NCBI GenBank assembly: GCA_000827205.1
Contig: KN832561.1
Coordinates: 31,507 to 95,506 of the forward strand
Length of the DNA: 64,000 nucleotides
Reading direction: 5' to 3'
DNA from: Plicaturopsis crispa FD-325 SS-3
Taxonomy: Eukaryota > Basidiomycota > Agaricomycetes > Amylocorticiales > Amylocorticiaceae
Under the pieces are notes generated by a model. That model was not told where the DNA came from and ran no database searches. It saw only the letters and a program-made list of their open reading frames with translations. Below, one piece after another: positions 25,441-37,219 of the stretch. Within the stretch, counting starts at the first letter, position 1. Each line of letters begins with the position of its first letter. A program made the position numbers and the translations under genes.

Positions 25441-25443
25441 CCC

Positions 25444-26900
25444 GACACAAACCACCCTCCCGCACCACTTGCCCGTCTGTGGAATATATCTGCACGTACA
25501 CGCGCGCGCATATGGGCACGCGGACACATAGCAGACAGGGATGCAGACGGGCGAGTGCGGGAGGGACGGTGCGTTGATTCGTGGGCGGTCGTTGCGTTGA
25601 TTCGTGGGTAGTCGTTGCGCCGATTTGTGGGCAGTCGTGGAAGGTGGGAGGCGTTGGGAGGCAGGGATACAGATACGAGGAGGGAAAGGGAAGGATTACG
25701 CGAACCTGCGAGTGCTGTCGACGAGTAGACAGCACGAGTAAATTTATTTGAACTGAAAATGCTGATACGAGAACGAGAATGCCAGCGCAAATCCGAACAC
25801 AAGAGACACATGTGAAGTGCAGCGACCACTGACGTCGAGAACAACACCACGCTCCCGCATCCATGGGAGGCAGCGATGTAGAATGGGCCGAGAGTGACCA
25901 CCGGTGACCGGTGACCACCGACGTCGAGAACGACACCACCCTCCCGCATCACTTTCCCGTCTGTGGAATGTATCTGCACGGGCGCACGCGCGCATATGGG
26001 CACGCGGACACATAGCGGATAGGGATGCAGACGGGCGAGTGCGGGAGGGACGGTGCGTCGGTGTGTGGGCAGTCGTTGCGTTGACTCGTGGGCAGTCACG
26101 GAAGGTGGGAGGCGACGGTGCGTCGATGGTGGGAGGCGATGGGAGGCAGTCACGAACGATGCGGTGCAGAATGGGCCGTGCAGGACGTAGGCATCATGGG
26201 ACACCGTAACGTGTGCACCGGGCAGTACTATACGAGAATGCAACCGTTGACACGATGACCAGAACGAGATGGATGTTCTATTAGCCGACAGCAGGTAAGG
26301 GCGAGAGGATCTGCAAACGAGAGGGTGCTTCGGGGTTAGGCGGCCGCGCCAACGCCAACGCCAGCGCACGCCAAGAACGCGAAACGTTGACCGAAAACAC
26401 ATATCGCAAAAGGCGCGCTCCACCGACGTCAAGCCCGACACAGACCACCCTCCCGCATCACTAGCCCGTCTCTGGAATGTATCTGCACTCGCACGCGGGC
26501 ACACGTTGCACGAATTGCAGATACAGGGGCGCGGGCGAGAGGGTGCGGGAGGAAGACGGTGCGTCGGTGGTGTGGGAGGCAGTGCGTCGGTGTGTGGAAG
26601 ACGGTGTGTCGGTGTGTGGGAGGCGGTCATGGGAGAATGGGCCGAGAGTGACGAGCGACCACCGACGCCCGAGAGCGACCACCGACGGCCGAGAGCGACC
26701 ACCGACGCTAGAGAGTGACGATCGACGACGCCGAGAACGACACGAGCCTCCCGCATCACTTGCCCGTCTCTGGAATGTATCTGCACGCGCACGCGGCCAC
26801 ACGGGAACACGTTGCACAATGCAGATACAGGGGCGCGGGCGAGATGATGCGTGAGATACGGCGCCCAGGGCGGGGGTGGTTGTGGAAGGTGGGAGGCGGT
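25444..26900. repeat. Hairpin array C (unit 2 left arm), four copies
   Basis: Long stems of about 20-25 bp: 25451-25479/25544-25570, 25935-25963/26028-26054, 26444-26474/26524-26560 and about 26746-26770/26829-26860. Conserved arm parts are CCCTCCCGCA and GCCCGTCTG. Copies three and four have an additional inner pair GTATCTGCA/TGCAGATAC. The loop often includes GGAATGTATCTGCACG and GGGCACGCGGACACAT-like sequence. A 561-residue minus-strand frame spans the array but mirrors the repeats, so I do not call it a gene. Confidence 0.8.
25565..25640. repeat. About 24-bp tandem repeat, three copies
   Basis: The motif TGCGTTGATTCGTGGGCGGT repeats with small changes inside array C. Confidence 0.6.
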
Positions 26901-26929
26901 CAGGGAAGGCAGCGATGTAGAATGGGCCG

Positions 26930-27012
26930 AGAGTGACCACCGACGGTAGAGAGCGACCACCGACGGTAGAGAGTGACCACCGACGCTAGAGAGTGACCAC
27001 CGACGCTACAGC
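26930..27012. repeat. 20-bp minisatellite
   Basis: GAGAGTGACCACCGACGGTA repeats four times. A related run lies at about 26645-26720. Confidence 0.75.
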
Positions 27013-27690
27013 CCAATGAGCCCGCCAGGACCTAGCTGATACGGGCAGCAGGCACAGGGAGGACGCATAGGGTGTGATTGAGGCGCGCGGGAAGATAACT
27101 AGCAGTGCTGGCGCGAGTAGGTGGGCGGGAAAAGGGCGGGAAGGCGAATGGAGGAGAGCTCGCACGCAAATGGAGGAGGGCTAGCACGCAGATGGAGGAG
27201 GGCTGGCACGCGACAGGGAGCAGAAACACGAAGGAAGTGTGTCCCAAAAGAATGAAAGGCTCTACCAGAGATAGCTTATACACGTCCGCGCGCAGACACG
27301 TTAAGGGTATGAACAGCGGCTACGAATAACACGCACACGCACAGCTCCGCAGGACCCGACTCCCGCGCGTCATACCCAGCGATAACGAAATGAGCCCGCC
27401 AGGTCTACTGCGAGCAGCCGGGCGTGAAAGGGCGTATATGGGGTGCGGTCGAGGCGCGCGGGAGGAGGAGGGTTGGTAACCGACTGGGGGTAGGATGAGG
27501 AGGGGCTGTAGGGACAATATAAGTGATACGTGCCCCAGAGCGACTGAGGATGGACTTGCGAGAGAGACGAGGAGAGATATGGCGATAATTACGATGCAAA
27601 GTATTTAACGGGACATGGCTGCGACGAGCAGCATCATCGACGCAGGAGGCGCACAGTGGATAGACGACGAGCAGGGTGAACGCGCATAAG
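27013..27690. repeat. Diverged direct duplication and short tandem repeats in unit 2
   Basis: Two related segments begin AGCCCGCCAGG near 27019 and 27395, and both continue to GAGGCGCGCGGGA. A 22-bp tandem motif (CGCAAATGGAGGAGGGCTAG) lies at about 27150-27215. No gene was seen. Confidence 0.5.
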
Positions 27691-27960
27691 ACGAGGGTTA
27701 TCGACAGAGCGTGTATTGAGGCTGACGACGATGACGACAGGGACAAGACGTTGACGTCGAGGTCAACGACGAACTCGACGAGCTCGATCGATGGCGCGTG
27801 ATCTCGGCATCGCCCGGCCACGTGTCTTCCTGCTGACCTCCCTGCGCTCGTCTGTCCTCTCTGTCATCAACCCCATGCTCGTCGTTCCACCATCTCTGCT
27901 CTCCCAAGATTCGTAATCCAGTCTGCTGCCCATTCATCACACTAGTACTGCCATCATGTC
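27690..27960. repeat. Higher-order unit centre J2
   Basis: Carries CTCGACGAGCTCGATCG. A 22-nt stretch at 27801-27822 is identical to the one in J1. Confidence 0.6.
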
Positions 27961-29060
27961 CTGCATCCCGCTGCTCCTACGGACGAGCACCCACTCGATC
28001 GTTCATGGAGGCGCATCGTAGCTGCGCTCTCTTGTCGACCGATGCGTCTTAGCAGTGAGGGCAGCGGCACACCATGCCTACCGACAGTACTGGGTACTCC
28101 CAATCTCAACGCCGATCGTGAATGTCGGACAACCGATTCCTCGACGAGTACGTTCCCTCCTCTCACGCTGCTGCCCCCATGCAATCGATCGCCAGCACAC
28201 AGTCACCGACACTTCCCGCTGTACTTGACCTCACTCGTGCAGCGGCGTGGTTCCCCCTTCGTTCTCCGCAACTTGCACCCATCCTCCGCACATCCACCGC
28301 TCCGAAGCGAATTTGGGTCCTCACTCAATCGGAAGCCAACTCGCGTTTGCGCGCACAAGCTCCCGATTGATCGATCCATAGATTTGTCAGCGGTGGATGG
28401 TCGGCTACGGACCACGGTGCGGCTTGCACAACACGGTCGTCTCCGTGCCCCTTACATCCCTTCTGTCTATTCCTTGCATCCTTCCTCTCTATTCCTTGCA
28501 TCCTTCCTCTCTTTTCCTTCCCTGCAATCCCGGCTTGCACGCCTACACTGCCTACTCCACCCCCGCAAGCCCCCGCCGATGCACATTCGGACACCCATCG
28601 ATCGCGTAGTGTGCATCGCGCCCTGCGCACGATTGACACCCGGTCGACGTGCTCCGGCCTTCAATTCGCTTTGGCGGGCACTGTGTTGCGGAACGGGGCG
28701 TTGCTGTCTTGTTACCTTTTGATTAAGTCCATCTCAGTTTCTTATGTCCGTCTCCGTATCTCCCCCGTCCGTCTCACCTCTTCGGCGGTCCATCTCACTT
28801 CTTCGTCTGTCATCCCGTCGCTGTCACCCGCTATCACCGCTGCGAGGTGCTCGGGGCCCTCCACCGCGCGTGTGGTGCCCAAAAATTCGACGCGCCGTCC
28901 GTCAGGTGGATCTCCCATCCCAACCACTTGACAGCGGTGAATGCGCGGTGGCGGAGGACTTGAACGGGTCTCTTCTTTGGGTCGTGTTTATGCGTTATAG
29001 TGGATTTCACACAGCGTTCGTGTCTAGATTTTCGCAACGTCCGAGTGGCTAAACTCCGCA
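27961..29060. repeat. Hairpins in unit 2 right arm, proximal part
   Basis: 28291-28301 (CATCCACCGCT) pairs perfectly with 28389-28399; inside is TCAATCGG/CCGATTGA. 28579-28586 (GATGCACA) pairs with TGTGCATC near 28609. 28834-28842 (TCACCGCTG) pairs with 28932-28940. A 22-bp tandem motif lies at about 28466-28515. The segment 28540-28700 is related to 33270-33430. Confidence 0.65.
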
Positions 29061-29065
29061 CACAC

Positions 29066-30600
29066 CCGCCCGCCGCAGGATCCAGTGCCATCCCTCAATC
29101 GTGCAGACTTTGCACTCATCGCGCGCGGCCGACGATTGAGTTTGTTGGACACTTGGCCTTGCGGCGGAGGGTTGGCGTGCAGATGGCCGCACTTTGGTGC
29201 GCAGGTGACCGCACTTTGGCGTGCAGATGGCCGCACTTTGGCGTGCAGATGGCCGCACTTTGGTGCGCAGGTGACTGCACTCGTCTGGCAAGCTCGTATG
29301 TCCTGCCCACTTTTTTTTTTGAACAAGCGTGTTTTTCTCAGTACACGCGTATCTACGGTCCGGTTTCTGCGCACACCCGCCCGCCGCAGCACTCACGGCC
29401 CTCCTTCCATCGTGCAGACTGCCCGCGCTCGCTGCGCGCAGCCGACGATTGATTTGGCCTCATATTGAGGCTTGTGGCGGATGATTGGCGTGCAGATGAT
29501 TCGGCGTGCAGATGGCCGCACACGTCTGGCAGGCTCGTCTTTCCTGCATATCTTCCCCCGTCCACGCGTACATCCTCCAGCCCACGCGAATCTATGGTCC
29601 GATTTCTGCACACCCCCGCCCGCCGCAGCACCCAGCGCCCTCCCTCCATCGCCCAGATTCTCACTCTCAGCGAGCAGTCCACGATTGATCAAAGAGGCGT
29701 GAAAGTGGTGCTGCGGCGGATGATTGGCGTGCAGATGTCCGCCTTTAAAACGCCTCGCCGAGTGTTTTCCTTCATGCAACGCTACAGTGGATTCTACGCA
29801 GCGTCCCAGAGGTCCAACGCTGCCCACCACCGCCCGCCGCAGCTCCCAGCGCCCTCCCTCAATCGTGCAGGCCTCACGCGCTCATCGCGCGCGCGGCCGA
29901 CAATTGATAGGTTTGTGTCTGTGCTCTGCGGCGGATGATTGGCGTGCGGGCGACTTCGTTTCGCGACTCTCGCCGTGGGTGTTTATCCGTGTAGCATTTT
30001 GGTAGCTCAACGCTGCACACCCCCGCCCGCCGCAGGATCCAGTGCCCTCCCTCAATCGTGCAGGCTCCGCGCTCTCAGCGAGCAGTCCTCGATTGATTCG
30101 CCGCGACTCCCACCAGCTGCGGCGGATGATTGGCGTGTAGACGTCCGCTTTTTACGTGCCTCTCCACGTTCTCCGTGCACCGTCCATGTCTAGATTTTCG
30201 CGACGTCCTAGCGCCTCAACGCTGCACACCACCACCCGCCGCAGCATCCAAGGTCATCTCTCAATCGCGCAGGCTTCGCACTCATCGCGCGCGGGGCCGA
30301 CGATTGATTCGGCTTCATATTGAGGCTTGTGGCGGATGTTTGGCGTGCAGATGACCGCACTCATTTGACGTGCAGACGACTGCGCCCATCTGGCAAGCTC
30401 GTCTTGCCTTCGCACTTTTCTTTCTGAACAAGCGTGTTTTTCTCGGTACACGCGTGTCTATAGTCCGATTTCTAAGCACCACCGCCCGCCGCAGCATCCA
30501 GCCCCTCCCTCAATCGTGCACGCCTCACGCGCTCGCTGTGTGCGGCCGACGATTGATTGTGCTCGATGATTAAGCTTGCGGCGGATGGTGGTCCGCAGAT
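29066..30600. repeat. Hairpin array K (unit 2 right arm), seven copies
   Basis: Arms CCGCCGCAG-like / CTGCGGCGG-like: 29070-29077/29160-29167, 29391-29398/29472-29480, 29620-29632/29707-29719 (13 bp perfect), 29834-29842/29926-29934, 30027-30035/30117-30125, about 30238-30247/30326-30334 and about 30486-30494/30575-30583. The inner stem is CTCAATCGT/ACGATTGAG, perfect at 29094-29102/29132-29140. The apex reads GTGCAGRCYTYGCRCTC. The 3' flank GGATGATTGGCGTGCAGATG recurs after most copies. Confidence 0.82.
29174..29285. repeat. About 24-bp tandem repeat, four to five copies
   Basis: GCGTGCAGATGGCCGCACTT alternates with a GTGCGCAGGTGACCGCACTT variant. It appears to be an expansion of the 3' flank of the first array-K hairpin. 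Confidence 0.75.
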
Positions 30601-31480
30601 GACCTCGCCTCGCGACTCATACTCAGTGCCCACATCGCCTACCCGCTGCCAACCCACGTCATTCAGGCCTTCCATCGTCTTGCCCGCCTCACGCTCGTAC
30701 TCGGTGCCGTGGTGTGTCCGTTATGCAACATTGTACATATAATGGAGGTAATGCTCAGCTCAAACGTGTCGTGCTCGCAATGTCTGGATAGAGTGAAGTA
30801 GACGCATGTATTTAAGACTGGGGTATATACATGGTGGATACGCTACATGCCCTCTATGTGCGCCCACCGCAAGTTCTTAGCAAGAATCCAAGAGCATCAT
30901 AGCCTGAGCCTGGAAACCGTTAGCGAGTCCGGATACACCGCGTACGAACACACACCACACACACAATAAGAAAGCGCGGTGTTAGCGTCAGCGTGTAGCA
31001 CCCGGTAACGAATATATCGACACAACGTGCCACGAAATGTCGATACAATGTGCATGGTGCACGCGGTTGCAGGAGGGAGGGACGTCTGCACGGGGAGGGA
31101 CATTTCGGGGAGGGAGGAGCAGCACGAGAGGAGAAAAGGGTAACACACGCGCACCAAACGCTGACAGCACCTTCCAGACCTACACCTCCCGCGCAGCTCA
31201 GATAGACCGATCGATAAGTGCCTGCACAGGCGCACAGGGGTGCGTTGAAGACACGTAGGATCGAACATCGAGCGCGCGGGAGGCAGGTGAAGGTTTGAGG
31301 ACAGAGGAGGTGTGAGGTGTAGGTCGGGATGCCACGGACAACGGGGGCGACGAAAACGGTGAGACGGTTGAACGAGATTGCGAGATGCCCAACGAGACTG
31401 CGAGACGCCCTACAAAACGGCGAGATGCCTAACAAACGAAACCCAACAGCAGAGGCAAGCACCATACACTGCCAGGACTC
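30601..31480. other. Unit 2/unit 3 boundary, no gene seen
   Basis: AT-rich sequence around 30720-30900. A 22-bp tandem motif (ACGAGACTGCGAGATGCCCA-like) lies at about 31371-31432. Confidence 0.4.
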
Positions 31481-31489
31481 CAGTCACCA

Positions 31490-32100
31490 TGCACCCGCGC
31501 GCACATTCGGGAGCCTCGCTCACGGATCTGCGAGGGCACCGCTAGACTCTAGTTGGCGACGAGGAAGATGCGTGTGGCACGCGAGCGTGCGCGCGGGACG
31601 ACGGAGTGTATCGTGCGTGATCGAGATGAGTGTGCCATCAAGCAGGAACATGAGCGATCCCCTAGATTATTGGGAAGGGGGAAAGAGAATCCGCATCAGA
31701 CGCATCGACCTCACTATGCTCCCGCGCGGACCCACTTGGGTGCGACTCAATGGGTCCACAGGCGCACGGCTGCTATGAGCAACTGGGCACCATGCAGACG
31801 CAGAGGCAACATCGTGTACACGCGCGGGAGTGTAATGGTCGAAGGATGCGGTGACGCAGGTGGGGCTCTGAACGAGAGAAGAAAGAGAGAAAAGTAAAAA
31901 TAACAGTGGCAGGACGCACCCTAAGTACGAGTTGCATCGACTTCCCATGCTCCCGCACGAACCGAGGTTCTGAAATCCCGATGAGTCGGCCGGGGCACGG
32001 CTGCTACGAGCAACTGGGCACGGTGCCGACACATGGGCGACATCGTGTACACGCGCGGGAGTGCGATGGGTCGAAGGATACGATCGCGGGGGCATGTCTG
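31490..32100. repeat. Hairpin array F (unit 3 left arm)
   Basis: Arms: 31494-31504/31587-31597 (CCCGCGCGCAC, perfect), 31719-31728/31821-31830 (CTCCCGCGCG, perfect) and 31950-31959/32052-32061. A fourth member of the same sub-family is at 35500-35509/35603-35612 in unit 4. The 3' flank reads GGTCGAAGGA in all three CTCCCG copies. Confidence 0.78.
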
Positions 32101-32440
32101 CGAGCACACAAAAAGGACGAAGACCGTAAGTAAGTACATACCAGATATCCCTGCATTGCAGTCCATCTCGTTCTCCAGGGAAAGGGAGAAACAGCAGAGC
32201 GTGGCGCAGCGACGAATGCCACGCCATGGACGCGACAGACTCCACACGACGCCAGGTATGGGCAATCACACACAACATAGGGTAGTGTCGAGGGCAAGCG
32301 AGGATCCGACGAGAACAAGCAGTGGTTGGGGCCCGTGCGATGGTAAGAAATGAGCAGCGTCGATAGCGGCGTGGAACTTGACAATGGAGAAGTAGGGAGC
32401 ACTGACTAGCCTGAGGATGTGAAGGACGTCAGCGAACTGT
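32101..32440. other. Gene-free spacer in unit 3
   Basis: No hairpin or gene could be supported here. Confidence 0.3.
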
Positions 32441-32790
32441 CGAACAGTATAAATGGCGTGCAAGGCCGTGGAACATGGTCGACGACTGGTCTACGATGCA
32501 GGAAAGATACGGAGTACGTCGTGGTGGAGGTCAAGTGGAGGTCGTCAAGAACATCGAGCACGATGAGCTCGATAATCGATCTCGGCAATGTCCGAAGTCG
32601 ATTTCCTCGTCGCCTTCGCTTGGCCTTCGCTTTTATCCACGTCTCTCCCGTAGTCGTCTCTCTAGTCACCTATGGCCTCAGGATAACGCCTGTCTACTCG
32701 TCTGTCTATCGGAAACGCTCAAGCATTGCCCAAGTACCGAAATTGTATCACTTCCAATTCATTTTGTGCCACAGCAGCGCGCCGCGGTCG
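32440..32790. repeat. Higher-order unit centre J3
   Basis: A 24-nt stretch at 32572-32595 (core ATCGATCTCGGCAATGTCCG) is identical to J4. A TATAAAT box lies at 32449. After a pyrimidine-rich tract, a TGTGCCACAGCAGCGCG segment also matches J4. Confidence 0.65.
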
Positions 32791-34080
32791 TCGGTGTCCC
32801 ACTTCCCCTGCCACCCACCCACTCGATTGACAACGCCGAGGGCGCGCACTCTCGTCGGTCAGTCGATGTATTAGTGGGGAGGCGTAGAAGTGGCATGTCA
32901 GGACTACCCGCCGCTGGCCCGCTCATTGTTCATCGATGTTAGTAGATCGATGGGCATTTCACTCTCGAGAAGTTCGTTTTCTCTTTCTTTCTCTTGATGC
33001 TAACCATGTTCGTAGCGGCGGAGCACACCGCCTGCGTCCCCAGCTCGTTCTCCTCATCGTGCTCCTAACTTCCGCACATCCTCCGCTGCGCGGCGAGTCT
33101 GGGTGCTCACTCAATTGGAGCCTCGCCTTCTCTCGCATAGGCTCCCGACTGATCGATCCCCCTCATCGCAGCGGTGGATGAGCTGCTACGGTGCACCGTG
33201 TCTGCCACGTTTGTCTATTCTCCCATTCCTTTTCATGATCCATCTCCCCTTCCCTTGAAATCCCGACTTGCACGCCTACACCACCCCCGCCTACGCTCGT
33301 CCGCACACACCCCATTGACCTCGTAGCGTGCGTCGTGCCCTGCGGTCGATGACACCCGGTCGACGTACTGTCGCATTGATGCGCTTCGGCGGGCCCCGTG
33401 TTGCGGCATCGGGCGTTGTTGTTTCGTCAGTGTTTCTTCGTACAGTCCCAGTTTTTTCTCTGTCCATCCTGTCACTGTCACCCGATGTCACCCGTCTATC
33501 ACCCGCTGCGAAGTGCGCAGGCCTCTCCATCCTGCGTGTGGCGCGCATGATGTGCCGCTCGTCAGATGGAGATGGCTCTTTGAATAAAGACCTTCGCAGC
33601 GGTGAATGCGGTTTGTCGAGGACTTGCACAACTCTCTTGAAGGTGCCGCATTTATGTTTCCCGTCTTGTGCTTATGTCTCCCGTCTCGCTTTTATGTCCC
33701 ACGTCTTGTGTTCATTTTTCTTGTCTCGCATTGATAACTCGCGTTTTGCGTCTACGTTTCTCAATGTGGTGCACATCATCTTCGGCGTGTGCGGATAATG
33801 TGCCGCAGGATTTTCCGTCTGCTCGTTCCTTCCGTGGGTTTCCTGGATCGTGCATCACGCCCCTTGTCCTAGATCGTGTATCACAGTCCTTGTCCGCACC
33901 GCCTGCGAGCCCAGTTTCTGCTCACCACTTCCCGCCGCATTGATGGACCGTACGCTGTCCTCAATCGTGTACGTTGGGCGCTCTCCAAGCACTGACTCTC
34001 GATGGATTCCCGGGCATACTCCTATGTGCGGCGGGTGTTTAGTTTGCAGTTAACACTATACAGCGGGCAGGCGTTGGTCT
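32791..34080. repeat. Unit 3 right arm, few hairpins
   Basis: 33083-33090 (CCGCTGCG) pairs with 33168-33175, extended by CATC/GATG. The segment near 33270-33430 is a diverged copy of 28540-28700. A roughly 21-bp degenerate tandem repeat lies at 33650-33745. Confidence 0.55.
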
Positions 34081-34500
34081 GTCGTCTTTTCTTCCCGTGA
34101 TTTTCTCATGTACAATCGCTATACTCACGCAAAACCTACCCTGCTATCCCTTTGACGGCTCGGACGGTCTTGCGCCGGCGTGTCTTCTCCTTCCTCGTAC
34201 TGCTAAGTAGATCGAGATGACGGCCAAAACCATGTATTCCGTGTAACTATGATATTTACATGCACTGCTACCTATACGAATGCGCCAGCCTAAGCAGACG
34301 TCCAACACTAGCCTGACTACCACTCGAGTGCCCGAGGCCAGAACCGTGAACGGGTGCATCTCTATGAAAGGGAAGAAAAATGTTAGATAACCAGGAGCGA
34401 ACGACACAGAACAGGCCGCTCGTGCCGCGTACAGACACGCAGAAATACGCGTGTCCGTGATATTCCCTGCAAGAGAAGTCGGCGCATAGAGCCCCACCGA
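34081..34500. other. Unit 3/unit 4 boundary, no gene seen
   Basis: AT-richer sequence without coding support. Confidence 0.35.
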
Positions 34501-34506
34501 ATTAAC

Positions 34507-35640
34507 AACCCCGGACTCCCGCGCGTGATCGAGAAAAAGAAGCATGGCTTCATACAGCTGCGCCTGCCATCGGCAACGGGCTCTGGAGGATCCATGGGTG
34601 TTTTTCTCTTACTACACGCGGGATTGCTGTGGGGTATGGTCGATGCGAGACATGTGTTCTATAGCAAGAAAGCAAAAAAAGCGAACAAGGTGAAGACACA
34701 CGTCACTGCGCCAGTGTTTCCCGAACACCCGCGTGTTATAGAAGAGAAGGAACATGACTTCACGCAGCCGCAGCTGCCATCGACAGCGGGCCCTATGATG
34801 ATCCATGGGTGTTTCCCTCGTTTAATGCGCGGGATTGGTGGGTACTATGGGCGGGGTGGCGCCGACAAGCCAAAAAGAAAACAACCTCGGAAAGGAGCAC
34901 ACGCACGGCCCCGCATCAGCCCTACGAGACTCCCGCGCGCCGTACAGAACGAACAAAATGGATGCATTCACACAGCCGGGACTATGAGCAGCCGGCTGTC
35001 GGGGATGCAGGTGCTCTGCCCTCCGGCGCGCGGGATGTTGCCAGGGATGATGTATGGGAGACGTGCGTTCTGTATCAGAAAAGCGAACAAGGTAAGGCGC
35101 ACAGCGCTCAAGAAGCTCCCGCGTCAGCCCTAAGAGACGCCTGCGCGTCACAGCTCACAAGGGAAAAGAATGCATCCACACAGCCGGGACTGTGAGGAGT
35201 CGGCTGTCGGGGATGCAGACGCCTCGCCGGCGTGCGCGCGGGGGTGGTGTGGGTGTACGGCGGCACGGACTGGGGAAGATGGACGAGGCGGGGGGATGTG
35301 CTGTAGATGTCGTGAAAACACGTGGGCGCCAGCGTGTCGTCGGGCCAATGAATGTGGATCTGCGAACGTGAATGCGACCGACGCAAGACAACGACGGCGC
35401 ATATGCGTTCGAGAAAAGCGCGAAGCATTGAGGAGATGAATAACAAGGGGAGCGGGAATTCGCACCGGACGCTCATCACTTGCATCGACAGGTTGTGTGC
35501 TCCCGCGCGAGTACATAACATCTGGAGCCCAATGAGTTCGCAGGCTAACAGCTACTACGAGCAGGTGTGAGGTATGAGGACGCAGGGGCAAGGTAGTGGA
35601 CACGCGCGGGAGGGTGATGGGTCGAAGAACGCGTTCGCAG
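34507..35640. repeat. Hairpin array G/F (unit 4 left arm)
   Basis: 34514-34520/34617-34623 (TCCCGCG/CGCGGGA), a diverged copy at about 34728-34840, 34932-34942/35024-35034 (CCCGCGCGCCG, 11 bp perfect), a diverged copy at about 35114-35255 and 35500-35509/35603-35612. Spacing is about 200 bp. Confidence 0.7.
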
Positions 35641-35950
35641 GGGCGGACCTAGTAAGGATATAGAAAAGGGAAAAGAAACACGGTGGCGAAATACGCACCG
35701 GGGTGTCCTAGATTGTGATCGAACGACGCTCTCGTTTTGTACCGTCTTTGAACGGAGAAACGCCAGGCCTGCGACATTGGCAAGCGACGGTCGACAGAAC
35801 GACAGAAATCGCTTTGGGGATCGATAGAAAGCGTATCCTGGTAGGGCCAAAGTCGTTTGAAGATCCGTTGACCATGAGCGGTGGACAGGGCATTCAGTGG
35901 CAAAGGATCGATAGCGGCGGCAACGTCTCAACGACGGAGACGTAGGTGAT
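35641..35950. other. Gene-free spacer in unit 4
   Basis: No coding frame or hairpin could be supported. Confidence 0.3.
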
Positions 35951-36330
35951 GCATAGCGACGAGCTTGAAGCCATGTCCGACGACGAACGGTCGGAATACG
36001 TCGTGGGTGTAGTCGAGAATGTAGCAAGGTTAGAGTACGTCACGTCGATGGTCGTGGAGGTTGTGGAGGAGTGGAACGTGGAGAACGTCGAGCTCGACGT
36101 CGATCGATAATCGATCTCGGCAATGTCCGAGCCTCGAGGTCGATGTCCTCCCTCTCGTCCTCTCCGTCTCTCTCGTCGCCCATGGCTTCACCACATCGCC
36201 TCGCCACGTCGCCTCTCTACCGAGCTCGAGCATCCTCGCATTGAATTTGTATGATGCCCCATTCTTTCTGTGCCACATGTACAGCGCGCTCTGCTCTCCA
36301 GTTCGTCCCGCTGTTCCTCCTCAGGCCTTC
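35950..36330. repeat. Higher-order unit centre J4
   Basis: 36107-36130 is identical over 24 nt to J3 (32572-32595). It contains GTCGAGCTCGACGTCGATCG and is followed by a pyrimidine-rich tract. Confidence 0.65.
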
Positions 36331-37215
36331 ACACACACTCGATCGACTATGCCGAGGGCGCATGCTCTCTTCTCTCGATTGAATGTTATGTGGAGCTCGC
36401 ATCTGTGGGTAGCAGCGGCACGTCAGGACCTCAAGCAGCCGCGCTAGCCCCTCCCTACTGGTTGATCTCAGCTGATCGATAGTGCTCACTCTCGATGAGT
36501 ACGCTGTCTTGTCCTTTCTCCTCCGTATGCCCTCGTATCTGCTTACCGCAGGATCCCACCACCACGCTTATTGGGCCCAATCATCGATCGCGGACGTCCT
36601 ATTGCTCGGACACCGTGCCCGCTTGTGCATATGCTCCCGATCTAAATATCCGCCCACATGGTGCGGCGGTGATTCTTCTGCTGCGGTACGACAATGCTGT
36701 CTTCTTCCTTACTATGCAGTCTCCTGCTCCCGTCATTCACAGTGTGTGCTCCAAGTGTGTCGAAACCCACCCGCTGCGTCACGCTTCGCTCGATCGTGTA
36801 GACCTTGTGCGCTCTCAACCCTGCCCACCGCCATACTACCCTCCCACTGGTCCACACACAACACCCGCTTCATGGTCTTTAATCGCACGGTCGCGCGCCC
36901 CGCGCGGTGTTTCTTCACCGTGCAGACACGGGCGACCTAAGTCCTTATTGCACCATTCAATGGCGGGTGTACACTGTACGTGGCGACGAGGGTGTACGCT
37001 TTCCAGCGACGCGGGCGCCTTACTTCTCGTGTAGGTCTTATTTGTGCTGCGCCCCCCAGCCTTGAGGATCAATCAATCGTCTTGAGACATTGCGCGCGCG
37101 CACGATTGTGTTCGATGCTCTTACTACCGCCTCTGCACCTGCGCAACCCTCCCGCGTTAGCGTTCCGCTTTTGGTCTAGGCCACACACTTCCCACTCCGT
37201 CCCTCCCGCGCACGC
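36331..37215. repeat. Unit 4 right arm, proximal part
   Basis: The CACTCGATCGACTATGCCGA-like stretch near 36337 matches 32818 and, more weakly, 27990. An ACCCGCTGCG arm near 36772 precedes CTCGATCGTGTAGACCTTGT, the shared apical pattern. Stems are poorer here. Confidence 0.45.
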
Positions 37216-37219
37216 ACGC

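Noticed and set aside
25275-26960. A 561-residue minus-strand open frame
   Set aside because: It runs through array C and repeats its own segments with the hairpins. It has no domain motif, and the frame is kept open by GC-rich repeat composition.
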